Positions 27,667-35,629 of a DNA stretch of 64,000 nucleotides are shown here, piece by piece. Origin of the DNA: Pinibacter sp031553495. GTDB taxonomy: Bacteria; Bacteroidota; Bacteroidia; Chitinophagales; Chitinophagaceae. The notes below the pieces were generated by a model. That model did not search any database. It was not told the origin of the DNA and saw only the letters and a program-made list of their open reading frames with translations. The stretch spans positions 1-64,000 of the forward strand of contig JAVBLN010000016.1 of the NCBI GenBank assembly GCA_031553495.1, given 5' to 3'. The position numbers were made by a program, and so were the translations under genes. Position 1 is the first letter of the stretch. Every line of letters begins with the position of its first letter.

Positions 27667-29061
27667 TTATCTTTTTTCATTATAAACACATACTTCACTA
27701 ATTGCCGGCGGCGCATCAAATTGATCAAACCTGATCCGTATCTTACTTCCTGTAACCTGGTCAAAGCGTTCCACTTTAATATAACCTTCGTTGTTTCCTG
27801 TCAATAATTTTGTCCAGGTATTATTTGCGAAATACTCAATTGTATATTTCTTCACATTGCTTTTGTTGTTGCCTTCTGCTATCACTACCGCATTAAATGG
27901 CTGGGCAGTTTTTCCCAGTTCAACTATTATCCACGGATCTTTTACGGTAGCGTTTGAAAGCCAGGGCGAAGAAAAATTATCATCATTAGCAAGGTCTGCT
28001 ATGTATGAGTCGTTACTCCAACTTGAGTATATTGGTTTCCGTTTAGCCATATTTGAAGCTACTATTGGAGCATCGTATTTTGAAAGTTTTGCTAAAGGCC
28101 CGCTGTTATTCCAAAGCCTGCCAATCTCACGCAAAGCGGCAACCGCGTTATCATCAATCAAACCATCACGGTTAGGAGATACATTTAAAATGAAGTTGCA
28201 ATACACTTTATTTAATGGAACTATATTATCGTTTATAATACTTTCAGGAGTTCGTACCGGCGTTGTGGGAAAGTAATCTTTCCAAAACCAGGTGTTATTA
28301 AGAGGCAAACAAGACAGTGCCGGTAATTTGTTGGATTCTTTTGAAATATTTTGTCCTGCATTTTGTTCGTAAGATTTTATGTCACCATAAAACAAAACAT
28401 CTGCAGGATATTTTGCAGCATTCAAATCCATCACCAAACAGTTTGGCTGAAGCTTTTTTACAAAATAATATATTTCCGAAAAAGGCACTTCTTCATACGA
28501 GATCCTTGACCATGGCGCATCCCAGCCATCAATGATCAATGCGGATATTTCGCCGTAATTAGTTAATAGTTCAGTAAGCTGTTCCTTAACCATCTTTGTA
28601 TGCTGCGGTGTAATAGAGCCGGGCATTAATTTATGATGCACATCCAATATGGAATAATACAACATTACTTTCAGGCCCTGCTTGCGAAAAGCTTCCGCAT
28701 ATTCTTTTACCACATCACGTTTAAAGTTTCCATTCATTACATTGTAATTCGTAGTTTTTGTATCCCAAATACAGAAACCCGAATGATGCCGCGTTGTAAG
28801 ACAGCCATAAGTCATTTTAGCTTCTTTTGCTGCTGCAGCCCATTGATTGCAATCTAATTTTACGGGATTGAATAATGCAGGCGGAGCTTCGGGATCGGCC
28901 CAATCCTCACCACAATATGTTCCCATATTGAAATGAATAAACATACCAAAACGTAAGTCGACAAAATCCTGCTGCAATTGAGTTAAAGGTTTTACAGATT
29001 GCCCGTGTACACATGAGCAAACTGCAAATACAACTATAAATAATTGTAATACTCTTTTCAT
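27667..29061 (-). CDS. GH29 alpha-L-fucosidase with C-terminal F5/8-type domain
   Basis: 464 residues with signal peptide (MKRVLQLFIVVFAVCSCVHG). Catalytic part: DLRFGMFIHFNMGTYCGEDW, CLTTRHHSGFCIWDTKTTNY, VMLYYSILDVHH, and SALIIDGWDAPW with Asp near 178 as likely nucleophile. The tail, about 340-464, is a discoidin-like carbohydrate-binding domain (PIYSSWSNDSYIADLANDD, IIVELGKTAQPFNAVVI). This domain order is typical of the GH29 group specific for alpha-1,3/1,4-fucose, which is an inference. First gene of the GH29-GH110-GH95 unit; 97 bp separate it from GH110. A complete paired repeat precedes it. Confidence 0.9.
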   Translation of the reverse strand: MKRVLQLFIVVFAVCSCVHGQSVKPLTQLQQDFVDLRFGMFIHFNMGTYCGEDWADPEAPPALFNPVKLDCNQWAAAAKEAKMTYGCLTTRHHSGFCIWDTKTTNYNVMNGNFKRDVVKEYAEAFRKQGLKVMLYYSILDVHHKLMPGSITPQHTKMVKEQLTELLTNYGEISALIIDGWDAPWSRISYEEVPFSEIYYFVKKLQPNCLVMDLNAAKYPADVLFYGDIKSYEQNAGQNISKESNKLPALSCLPLNNTWFWKDYFPTTPVRTPESIINDNIVPLNKVYCNFILNVSPNRDGLIDDNAVAALREIGRLWNNSGPLAKLSKYDAPIVASNMAKRKPIYSSWSNDSYIADLANDDNFSSPWLSNATVKDPWIIVELGKTAQPFNAVVIAEGNNKSNVKKYTIEYFANNTWTKLLTGNNEGYIKVERFDQVTGSKIRIRFDQFDAPPAISEVCVYNEKR

Positions 29062-29283
29062 CTGTTCATTTTTTTGGGAAACAAACTGAAGTTCCCGGGT
29101 TGGAAAACTATTGCAACACTCCTTTCTGCGAAGTGCTAAATTATCTATGATATTATCTAATCCGGCGTTTGCATTAAGCCATCCGGTAATGATTGATGAG
29201 GGTTGGCAAATTCAGATCTTACCTGTATCCGCTTCCCTTTCTTCTATAATTCATTTACTAATCCGGTCATCATTAATGTGAGG

Positions 29284-29543
29284 TATTTTTTTTATGGACC
29301 AGGCAGCATTACTACTATTAAGCATCGTTGCGTCGCCCACTTCAACATTTGTTCTTTATTGTGCATGATGCAATATGCATTTTATTCTTTCACCTCACTA
29401 ATACCATAGCCATAATGTCTTATACCATTTGCAGTATAAACTCGTGCATGAATGCTTCACATTGCCGAATAGCATTACTACCGTACAAGTGAGTGACACA
29501 ACGATGCTTAATAGTAGCACTACCGCCGGTCACACAAAAAATA
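29284..29543. repeat. Paired dispersed repeat, A/B ends (locus 9)
   Basis: The left end is subtype A (CTACTATTAAGCATCGTTG, CGTCGCCCACTTCAAC, TTGTTCTTTATTGTGCATG). The right end is subtype B (GAATAGCATTACTACCGTAC, AAGTGAGTGACACAAC, CCGCCGG and A-run). The unit is 260 bp. The rest of this 516-bp gap, 29062-29283, is AT-rich with no credible gene and should hold the GH29 promoter. Confidence 0.8.
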
Positions 29544-29577
29544 TCCGCACATTATTATACTGTGTAATTCCAATAAT

Positions 29578-30882
29578 TTATTTTGAGTTGCTACTATTTA
29601 TCATTTCTATCGCCTTCCATAGCACGCCTGCCGCACCTTTGAACTGCGCAGAACCTTCCGGCCCTCCTTTAAGATTGTACCATTCATGAAAGCCATTATT
29701 TTTTATAACCAGGTCGAGCATGGGAGACAACGCTTCATAAGCCTCTTTGTTAAAACCATAAGCAACAAGTTGTTGAATCATCCTACCGCCAAACCAGGGC
29801 CAGTCGCCGCCATTTTGATAGTAATAAGGCCCCAACCAGGAATTTTTAAAGAACCCTTTAGGGTAAACAGGATATACAGTCAATCCCACAGAAGGCGCAC
29901 CTGCATCTTTAACGTTTTGCTGCATTTGATCATACACAACCAGGATCTCTTTTTTGCTAAGCAAACCGGCTTCAATTGCTGTGGCAGTGCCGCCATGATA
30001 ATGAATGGCATTCTCATCAAAATCGTCCGGGAAGGGCGAACCCTCCAGGTAAATATGCGGAATGAATTTTTGTAGTTGATCGTCCCACAAATACTTTCTC
30101 ACATTTTTTGATAACCTGTTACTTACTTTTTTCCAATGCTTTTTCTTCTGCCCGTCTGAAATCATATTTATGTAATTGTGCATGGCAATTATAAACATGG
30201 CATTATCATAAATATCGATTGCCAGGTGAGAAGTACTATCCAGTACTACACCCCACTCATGCTCGGGCTGAACGTCGCCCCAGTCAACGGTTGTACCGCC
30301 CCATATTAAACCATACTTTTCACTATATCTTTTTGTCAGCAAATAATTCATGGCATCTTCTATTCTTTGGCTTACACTTTTTCCGGCAATCACCTCATTT
30401 AAAATACTTCGATCATTCGTTACTGTTATATATCTATAAATTGCCTGGATAAGTGAAGATTCCTGGTCGGTTTCAACGGTGTTTTTGTGGGCTGCAAATT
30501 GTGGAGCCAGCGGACTATAAATAAAGTTGTAAGGTATATTTGAAGTTCCTTTAGGAATATAGCCATCTACAATATTTCCATCCTCGCCCTGAAATTTAAA
30601 GAAAGTGACCAGGGCCTCCCTGATCTTAGATTTATCACCCACCTTACAAGCAAGTTCAATAAAAGAGTTCATGTCACGAATCCATATCTCACCATAACCA
30701 CTGCCGGCATTTAAGCCATCGCGAAGTAGCGTTTCTGCTTTGGAGGAAACGGTTTTCAAACGTTGATCAGCGTGAATGGCAGAAGATAATTCGGCACTTA
30801 TTCCCGGCTTTTGGCCAAAAGAATTACTACACAAAGCAAAAGCGAATACTCCAATAAAAATGCCAACCCTAAAATTTTTCAT
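29578..30882 (-). CDS. Secreted (alpha/alpha)6 glycosidase-like protein, family unassigned
   Basis: 434 residues with signal peptide (MKNFRVGIFIGVFAFALCSN). It looks like a six-hairpin glycosidase: GEIWIRDMNSF near 65, DGYIPKG near 105, VETDQESSLIQAIYRY near 138, GGTTVDWGDVQPEHEWG near 195, HYHGGTATAIEAG near 295, NGGDWPWFGGRMIQQL near 365 and FHEWYNLKGG near 400. WIRD and GGDWP-type phrases recall neutral invertases and trehalase-like enzymes, but I cannot assign a family. The Asp in WIRDM, TVDWGD and the Glu in FHEWY are candidate catalytic acids. It lies downstream of the first SusCD block, separated by a hairpin, so expression may be partly uncoupled from it. Confidence 0.65.
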   Translation of the reverse strand: MKNFRVGIFIGVFAFALCSNSFGQKPGISAELSSAIHADQRLKTVSSKAETLLRDGLNAGSGYGEIWIRDMNSFIELACKVGDKSKIREALVTFFKFQGEDGNIVDGYIPKGTSNIPYNFIYSPLAPQFAAHKNTVETDQESSLIQAIYRYITVTNDRSILNEVIAGKSVSQRIEDAMNYLLTKRYSEKYGLIWGGTTVDWGDVQPEHEWGVVLDSTSHLAIDIYDNAMFIIAMHNYINMISDGQKKKHWKKVSNRLSKNVRKYLWDDQLQKFIPHIYLEGSPFPDDFDENAIHYHGGTATAIEAGLLSKKEILVVYDQMQQNVKDAGAPSVGLTVYPVYPKGFFKNSWLGPYYYQNGGDWPWFGGRMIQQLVAYGFNKEAYEALSPMLDLVIKNNGFHEWYNLKGGPEGSAQFKGAAGVLWKAIEMINSSNSK

Positions 30883-30983
30883 ATATCAATGCTTAATATT
30901 ATTCGTTAAGTATTTCCTGTTTTTTTGAATTAAAAAAGAATTATTAAGGGATTGGGTAATTAGAGAAATAACAAACCATTATT

Positions 30984-31044
30984 AAAAAGTCAAAAATCGA
31001 AGTCAAAACCGGACAAAACTTCGACTTTTGATTTTTGACTTTTT
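30984..31044 (-). terminator. Heptamer-built hairpin after the first SusCD operon
   Basis: The left arm 30984-31003 pairs with the right arm 31018-31044, leaving a 7-nt bulge; the loop is CAAAACCGGACAAA-like. The right arm is made of 7-bp units (ACTTCGA, CTTTTGA, TTTTTGA, CTTTTTA). On the minus transcript the stem ends in a short U-run. It lies 54 bp after the lipoprotein stop at 31099, so it may weaken or end transcription there. Confidence 0.5.
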
Positions 31045-31098
31045 ATACAAAGAATGCTTTGCTTTTTCTCTGTGTATAATCTTACGGTTTATGTTTTG

Positions 31099-32364
31099 TT
31101 AGAATGGCTGGATGTTCCAAAACCCTATTTCAGCAATCTGGAAATCACCATTTCCTCCACCATCCCTGGCTTTTACTCTCAATCTTACAAAACGAACTTT
31201 TCCAATTTCCTTATTTAACTCAACTGATATCCTGTTTCTACCATTATCAGATCTAACAACATTTTTCAACAACACCCATCCCTTGGACTTCATTTCGTTT
31301 TCCCAATCGCCACTTTGAGAAGAACTTGTTGTTTCAACATCTGCAATATTATTTGCATTAACACCCCAAACTTCAAACTCTGTAGCGGAGTTGCAACAAT
31401 TTCTACCCATTTCACTTAAACGTCCCAGTTCATCATATGTTTTTCCTAAATCAATTGTAACCTGGGCAGGCAAACAAGCCCCCCCATTGCTGTGGAATAT
31501 TTTGCCAGACCAAAACTCCTGACCACCTGCTGACCAATCATCATCCCACATCATGCGCGGATATGCGCAAGCTCCCCAATCACATTTTGCAGATTGCACA
31601 TCCCTGGGTGAGTTCACTTCAGCCCAAGTTGATTTGTTACATTCAACATATCGCTTTATTTCGGGGAACGTAGTTACATAGGGGACTTCAATAGTATCCA
31701 ATGAACCCACCTGAGGAACATAAAAAGATGTATAGCGAACAGAGGTACCCATGCCCGGTTTCAAATCAGGTATTATTATACTATCAGCTTCCGGCAATAG
31801 ATCTGCTGTTTTTAAAGCTCCGGAAACAGATGAATAAGTAACCTCTGTCTTAATGTTTACAGCATCAGGTTTATTAAAATAAAGCTTAACCTCATCCTTG
31901 TCATTTACAACTGAAGGATTATCGGCATTATAGCCTCTATTCAATAGCCCGGCTTTATACAACTCACCATAAACTTTTACATTATTAAGCTCACTTGAAA
32001 TTGACTTGTTTCCTTTCGCATCATAAGAATAAATGGTAAACGTGTAGTTGTACTCATTTAAATTATTAATCATCACCTTCATAGTATCTGTACTGCTATG
32101 GGAGGTAGCTTCAACTTCAAGGGAGTCCATATTACTATTCCAGTATATCTTATACTTTACGACGGTTGGATCCGGGTTTGGAACCCAATAAAGCTGCACC
32201 CTATGATACCCCGGATTATAACCAAAGATTTTAGGCTTACCGTTATAAACAACTTCGTGGCCTTGCAAATAATCATCACGAAACGAAAGATCCTTTTTAT
32301 CACAACCAATTATAACCACAATCAGCAGCAAAACTATTGTAGCAACGTTAGCAATTATTTTCAT
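31099..32364 (-). CDS. DUF4998-type surface lipoprotein with C-terminal discoidin-like domain
   Basis: 421 residues. Lipoprotein signal MKIIANVATIVLLLIVVIIG followed by Cys-Asp-Lys-Lys. The N-terminal half resembles DUF4998 (two Ig-like modules: HRVQLYWVPNPDPTVVKYKI, IYSYDAKGNKSISSELNN). The C-terminal part (about 240-421) resembles a galactose-binding/discoidin fold, with PRMMWDDDW, QVTIDLGKTYDELG, EFEVWGV and VRFVRLRVKARDGG. In Bacteroidota PULs such proteins are surface glycan-binding proteins next to SusD. Fourth gene in SusC-SusD-DUF5000-DUF4998, 26 bp after its neighbour. Its paralogue at 48287 shares the N-terminal type but has a different C-terminal domain, so ligand preference likely differs. 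Confidence 0.82.
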   Translation of the reverse strand: MKIIANVATIVLLLIVVIIGCDKKDLSFRDDYLQGHEVVYNGKPKIFGYNPGYHRVQLYWVPNPDPTVVKYKIYWNSNMDSLEVEATSHSSTDTMKVMINNLNEYNYTFTIYSYDAKGNKSISSELNNVKVYGELYKAGLLNRGYNADNPSVVNDKDEVKLYFNKPDAVNIKTEVTYSSVSGALKTADLLPEADSIIIPDLKPGMGTSVRYTSFYVPQVGSLDTIEVPYVTTFPEIKRYVECNKSTWAEVNSPRDVQSAKCDWGACAYPRMMWDDDWSAGGQEFWSGKIFHSNGGACLPAQVTIDLGKTYDELGRLSEMGRNCCNSATEFEVWGVNANNIADVETTSSSQSGDWENEMKSKGWVLLKNVVRSDNGRNRISVELNKEIGKVRFVRLRVKARDGGGNGDFQIAEIGFWNIQPF

Positions 32365-32390
32365 ACTAGTTATGTTTTAAAATATTATTA

Positions 32391-33635
32391 TTAGGGTGCG
32401 TGAAAAAAGTTTAGTTCAGTTATGTGCGCATCAGAAGACCCTCCCCATGTTTCAGTAACAGATACACGCATATATCTCACCATAGGACAGGTTCCCGGAA
32501 TATCAAAATCAACCCCATCCTTTACAAACTGTTTGTCGGATTCGGTAATGTTAGTAATCGGGTTGCCCGAAGGTGGGTATGGATAATCAAAAGTGCCGAG
32601 GTTTATCCATCCGCCCACATTATCTCCAAATTTGGCGGTCATAGGCAAAGCAACATCTGTTGGTGCATCATTGCGCCCCCATAATGTAAATGATTTGGGA
32701 TTATTATGTTTCCAACTCCAATCATCATACCTTTCCCATATTATAAAATGGTTGATAACGGAAGAAATGCCCATATCAAATGTACAATTGATAGGAAAAG
32801 ACGTGTTACCTGCAGTATGCCAACCAGTGCCGGTATTATTATCCCACATGTATTCAACCGGGCCCCATCCTCCGCTTGCTGTGTATAAAGTCGCATCTGT
32901 ATTAGCCATTCTTAGAGGAGCAAACTTGCTTTTGTCCATTAATTCATCATATAATGGGTTCAATGTTTTGATCAATGTATCAGACACATTTCCCCATTTG
33001 TCGGAAACAAACACCCCAAACTGATGGGCTGTAGTATCAAAGCCCCTTACCGGGTATGAAATAGTACTATCATCTCTGAAGTGTTGATCTACCACTATAA
33101 ACTTCTTTTCAATTTTATCATAATGTAACAACACTATATTTTCAAATACCCTGTCAGGGTTTGTTCCTGTAATCCTTACTCCACTGTAAGTTGGATCCAT
33201 CCGGAGTGTATTGCGCACCAGTTTATAAACCGGAGTGTTAGGATTTACTTTTACAATAACCGGATCGGATTTAACCTCAGCACGGCTTACCGCATACAAT
33301 TTTACTTCATACTCCTTAGCTTCCTTAAACCCTTCTACTTTAAGCGTGTCTGTAAAATAAGTAGCTTTTGTAGTAACCGTTTTCCCATCGCGAATAGAAT
33401 ATTCCGCCATTACATACAACAAATTATCGGAATTTGGAGATGTGTAAGTAATTAAAGCCGCACCATTAATATTTGTCACTTTCACATCTGTTACGATTCC
33501 CGGCTTTGTTTTATCAGTGGACACAATTCCCTGGAAATCCTTTTCTTTCATACAAGAAAATGATAACACCGAGAACAATATGATAGCAAATGTAAATGGC
33601 TGTTTAGTGATACACCATCTAATTATGTGATTCAT
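32391..33635 (-). CDS. DUF4959/DUF5126/DUF5000-type surface lipoprotein
   Basis: 414 residues. The signal is long, with the lipid-acceptor Cys in LSFSCMKEKD near residue 28. Three parts: an Ig-like N-terminal module (PGIVTDVKVTNINGAALITY), a middle beta-sandwich (GVRITGTNPDRVFENIV, FGVFVSDKWGNVSDT), and a C-terminal discoidin-like module (about 250-414: MWDNNTGTGWHTAG, FDMGISSVINHFIIWERYDD, VRYMRVSVTETWGG). This order matches lipoproteins that follow SusD in many Bacteroidota PULs and probably bind the glycan at the cell surface. Paralogue of 49517-50701. In the SusCD operon, 49 bp after SusD. Confidence 0.85.
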   Translation of the reverse strand: MNHIIRWCITKQPFTFAIILFSVLSFSCMKEKDFQGIVSTDKTKPGIVTDVKVTNINGAALITYTSPNSDNLLYVMAEYSIRDGKTVTTKATYFTDTLKVEGFKEAKEYEVKLYAVSRAEVKSDPVIVKVNPNTPVYKLVRNTLRMDPTYSGVRITGTNPDRVFENIVLLHYDKIEKKFIVVDQHFRDDSTISYPVRGFDTTAHQFGVFVSDKWGNVSDTLIKTLNPLYDELMDKSKFAPLRMANTDATLYTASGGWGPVEYMWDNNTGTGWHTAGNTSFPINCTFDMGISSVINHFIIWERYDDWSWKHNNPKSFTLWGRNDAPTDVALPMTAKFGDNVGGWINLGTFDYPYPPSGNPITNITESDKQFVKDGVDFDIPGTCPMVRYMRVSVTETWGGSSDAHITELNFFHAP

Positions 33636-33684
33636 ACGTTATTTTTAAAGTATAAAAAATATTTACTTTTTCGACCAATACCTG

Positions 33685-35598
33685 TTACCAATAAGGATTC
33701 TGTACCAGGTTGGGGTTCTTAATCAGGTTATCATCCTGAATTGGCCACAAATAATCTTTCAATCTAAATGTGGGAACAAACACTGTACGCAACCTGTAAT
33801 AGTTGATCGTTTGTCCTTCATTAATACTCCATCCCTGTACAGGAATACTCAATACATCCGCCAACTCTTTCCAGCGACGTAAATCCCAGCCACTTTGAGC
33901 CTCAAAACACATTTCAATTCTTCTTTCCTGGTGTATGATTCTACGTAATCCATCCTGAGTAGAAAACTTTGAAGGCGAGCTTGAGTAACTGGTCCAGGCT
34001 TCTTTTACACCTTTCAGTCCGGCACGATCTCTTACTCTGTCGATGTAAGCAATAGCGGCATCCCTGGCATTTTGATCATCAGATGTTTCATTCAACGCTT
34101 CAGCATACCATAAATATAAGCCCGCAAGCCTATAACGAGCAACATGGAAATCGACATAATGAAGCCCCTGATCATCATGAGTTGTTAAATAGTTTACCAG
34201 TTTCTTAGGCCAGTAACCGGTTATATTTCCACACGCAGTATTTTTAATTCCCCCGGCAAACGAACCAACGCCGTGTCCTTGTACATAGTATGCTTCACTC
34301 GTTTTTTTCGCGCCATTACCAAACCAAATGCCACCATCAAAAGCTATGTCTGCATAAAAGCGTGGCTCCCTGTCCAAATGTGCTTTAACTGTGGTATACG
34401 ATTCTTTAACATAATCCCTGTTCGCGGCATCCCCATCCTTCAGTTCAAAACGGTTGTTGAAATCCCATGTTCTATCTTCATTAATCGGAACGCCGTTCTT
34501 TGTATAAAACAGTTCAGTAGTGGCAATTGGTACGGCGAACGTACTAGGTATAGACCACAGGTGTAACAATGATTTTTGAGTAAGGATTGGCATGCTATTC
34601 CCCTGGTAATAAGCCGAAGGGTTGCAACCCCAGATCACTTCAGGATTTCTTTCCATTTTTTCAGTGATAACATTCTGCAACATCAACACTTGGTGTATTC
34701 CCGGAGTAATGGCTAGATCGGTTGGCATAAAGTCGTTGTATAGCCGTATATTGTTTGCTTCTGCAACATCTATGGCTGCCTTACAGGCATCTGCAGCGAG
34801 TTGCCATTTTTTACTATCTTTTACAGAAGGGAATAATGCCACTGCACCTTTGTCTTTAAAATTGGAGTAATCGGGATTACCATTAAATAAAGGGCTTGCA
34901 GCAGTCATCAACACATCCGCTTTTAAAGTAAGCGCAGTCACCTTTGTTACCCGTCCCTGCTCTTTCACAATATTCTCTATCTGGGGAGGCAGGTATTTAG
35001 CGGCAGAATCAAGCAAATCAACAATGTAATTTACAACAGAATCAAGTGGTTGTCTTTTCACCATTTGTTCCTCCGGTGATGAATTGATATCAAGGTTTTT
35101 GTCAATCACCGGAATAGGACCATACATCCTCATTAAATAATAATGATAATATGCTTTCAAAAATTTCACTTCCGCGATCCATCTTACTTTCTCAACCGTA
35201 GTAAGATCAATAGGGTTATCAATATTTTCTAACATGGTATTACACATGCGAATCGGGATGTATAAATTGCCAAACGCATTATTTGCTCCATCCCAAAAGT
35301 TCAACACCGGGCTTGAAGAGGTCTGCCCTCCTCTCAAAAGACTGAAGCCGCCAGGATAATTTTCCATTTCAGGGGGATAAATGATTTCAGCAGAGCCTAA
35401 AAAACCAGCATCATTTAATACACTACCTCTTTGAGAATACGAATAACAGGTAAACAAATAGTTTTCCGCTTCGTTTCTATTATGAAAGGCATAATCCAAC
35501 GTTCCAACATTTGGAGGAACTATATCCATATATTTTTTGCAAGAAATGCCCGATAAAATAAGCACAACTGCAAATAGATATTTATAATAAGACATCAT
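33685..35598 (-). CDS. susD: SusD/RagB-family outer-membrane glycan-binding lipoprotein
   Basis: 637 residues; the lipobox is in LILSGISCKKYMDIVPPN. SusD proteins form the lid over the SusC transporter and bind the oligosaccharide. Typical features: NRNEAENYLFTCYSY near 40, WIAEVKFLKAYYHYYLMRMYGPIP near 130, TPR-like helices, and the family tail IIHQERRIEMCFEAQSGWDLRRWKEL and DYLWPIQDDNLIKNPNLVQNPYW (parts shown). 31 bp after SusC. Clear paralogue of 50811-52715, with matching phrases such as RAGLKGVKE near 545. gene_symbol is given as family name only. Confidence 0.95.
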   Translation of the reverse strand: MMSYYKYLFAVVLILSGISCKKYMDIVPPNVGTLDYAFHNRNEAENYLFTCYSYSQRGSVLNDAGFLGSAEIIYPPEMENYPGGFSLLRGGQTSSSPVLNFWDGANNAFGNLYIPIRMCNTMLENIDNPIDLTTVEKVRWIAEVKFLKAYYHYYLMRMYGPIPVIDKNLDINSSPEEQMVKRQPLDSVVNYIVDLLDSAAKYLPPQIENIVKEQGRVTKVTALTLKADVLMTAASPLFNGNPDYSNFKDKGAVALFPSVKDSKKWQLAADACKAAIDVAEANNIRLYNDFMPTDLAITPGIHQVLMLQNVITEKMERNPEVIWGCNPSAYYQGNSMPILTQKSLLHLWSIPSTFAVPIATTELFYTKNGVPINEDRTWDFNNRFELKDGDAANRDYVKESYTTVKAHLDREPRFYADIAFDGGIWFGNGAKKTSEAYYVQGHGVGSFAGGIKNTACGNITGYWPKKLVNYLTTHDDQGLHYVDFHVARYRLAGLYLWYAEALNETSDDQNARDAAIAYIDRVRDRAGLKGVKEAWTSYSSSPSKFSTQDGLRRIIHQERRIEMCFEAQSGWDLRRWKELADVLSIPVQGWSINEGQTINYYRLRTVFVPTFRLKDYLWPIQDDNLIKNPNLVQNPYW

Positions 35599-35629
35599 TT
35601 GTTTATTATTTAAATTATCTTTTACTCAT

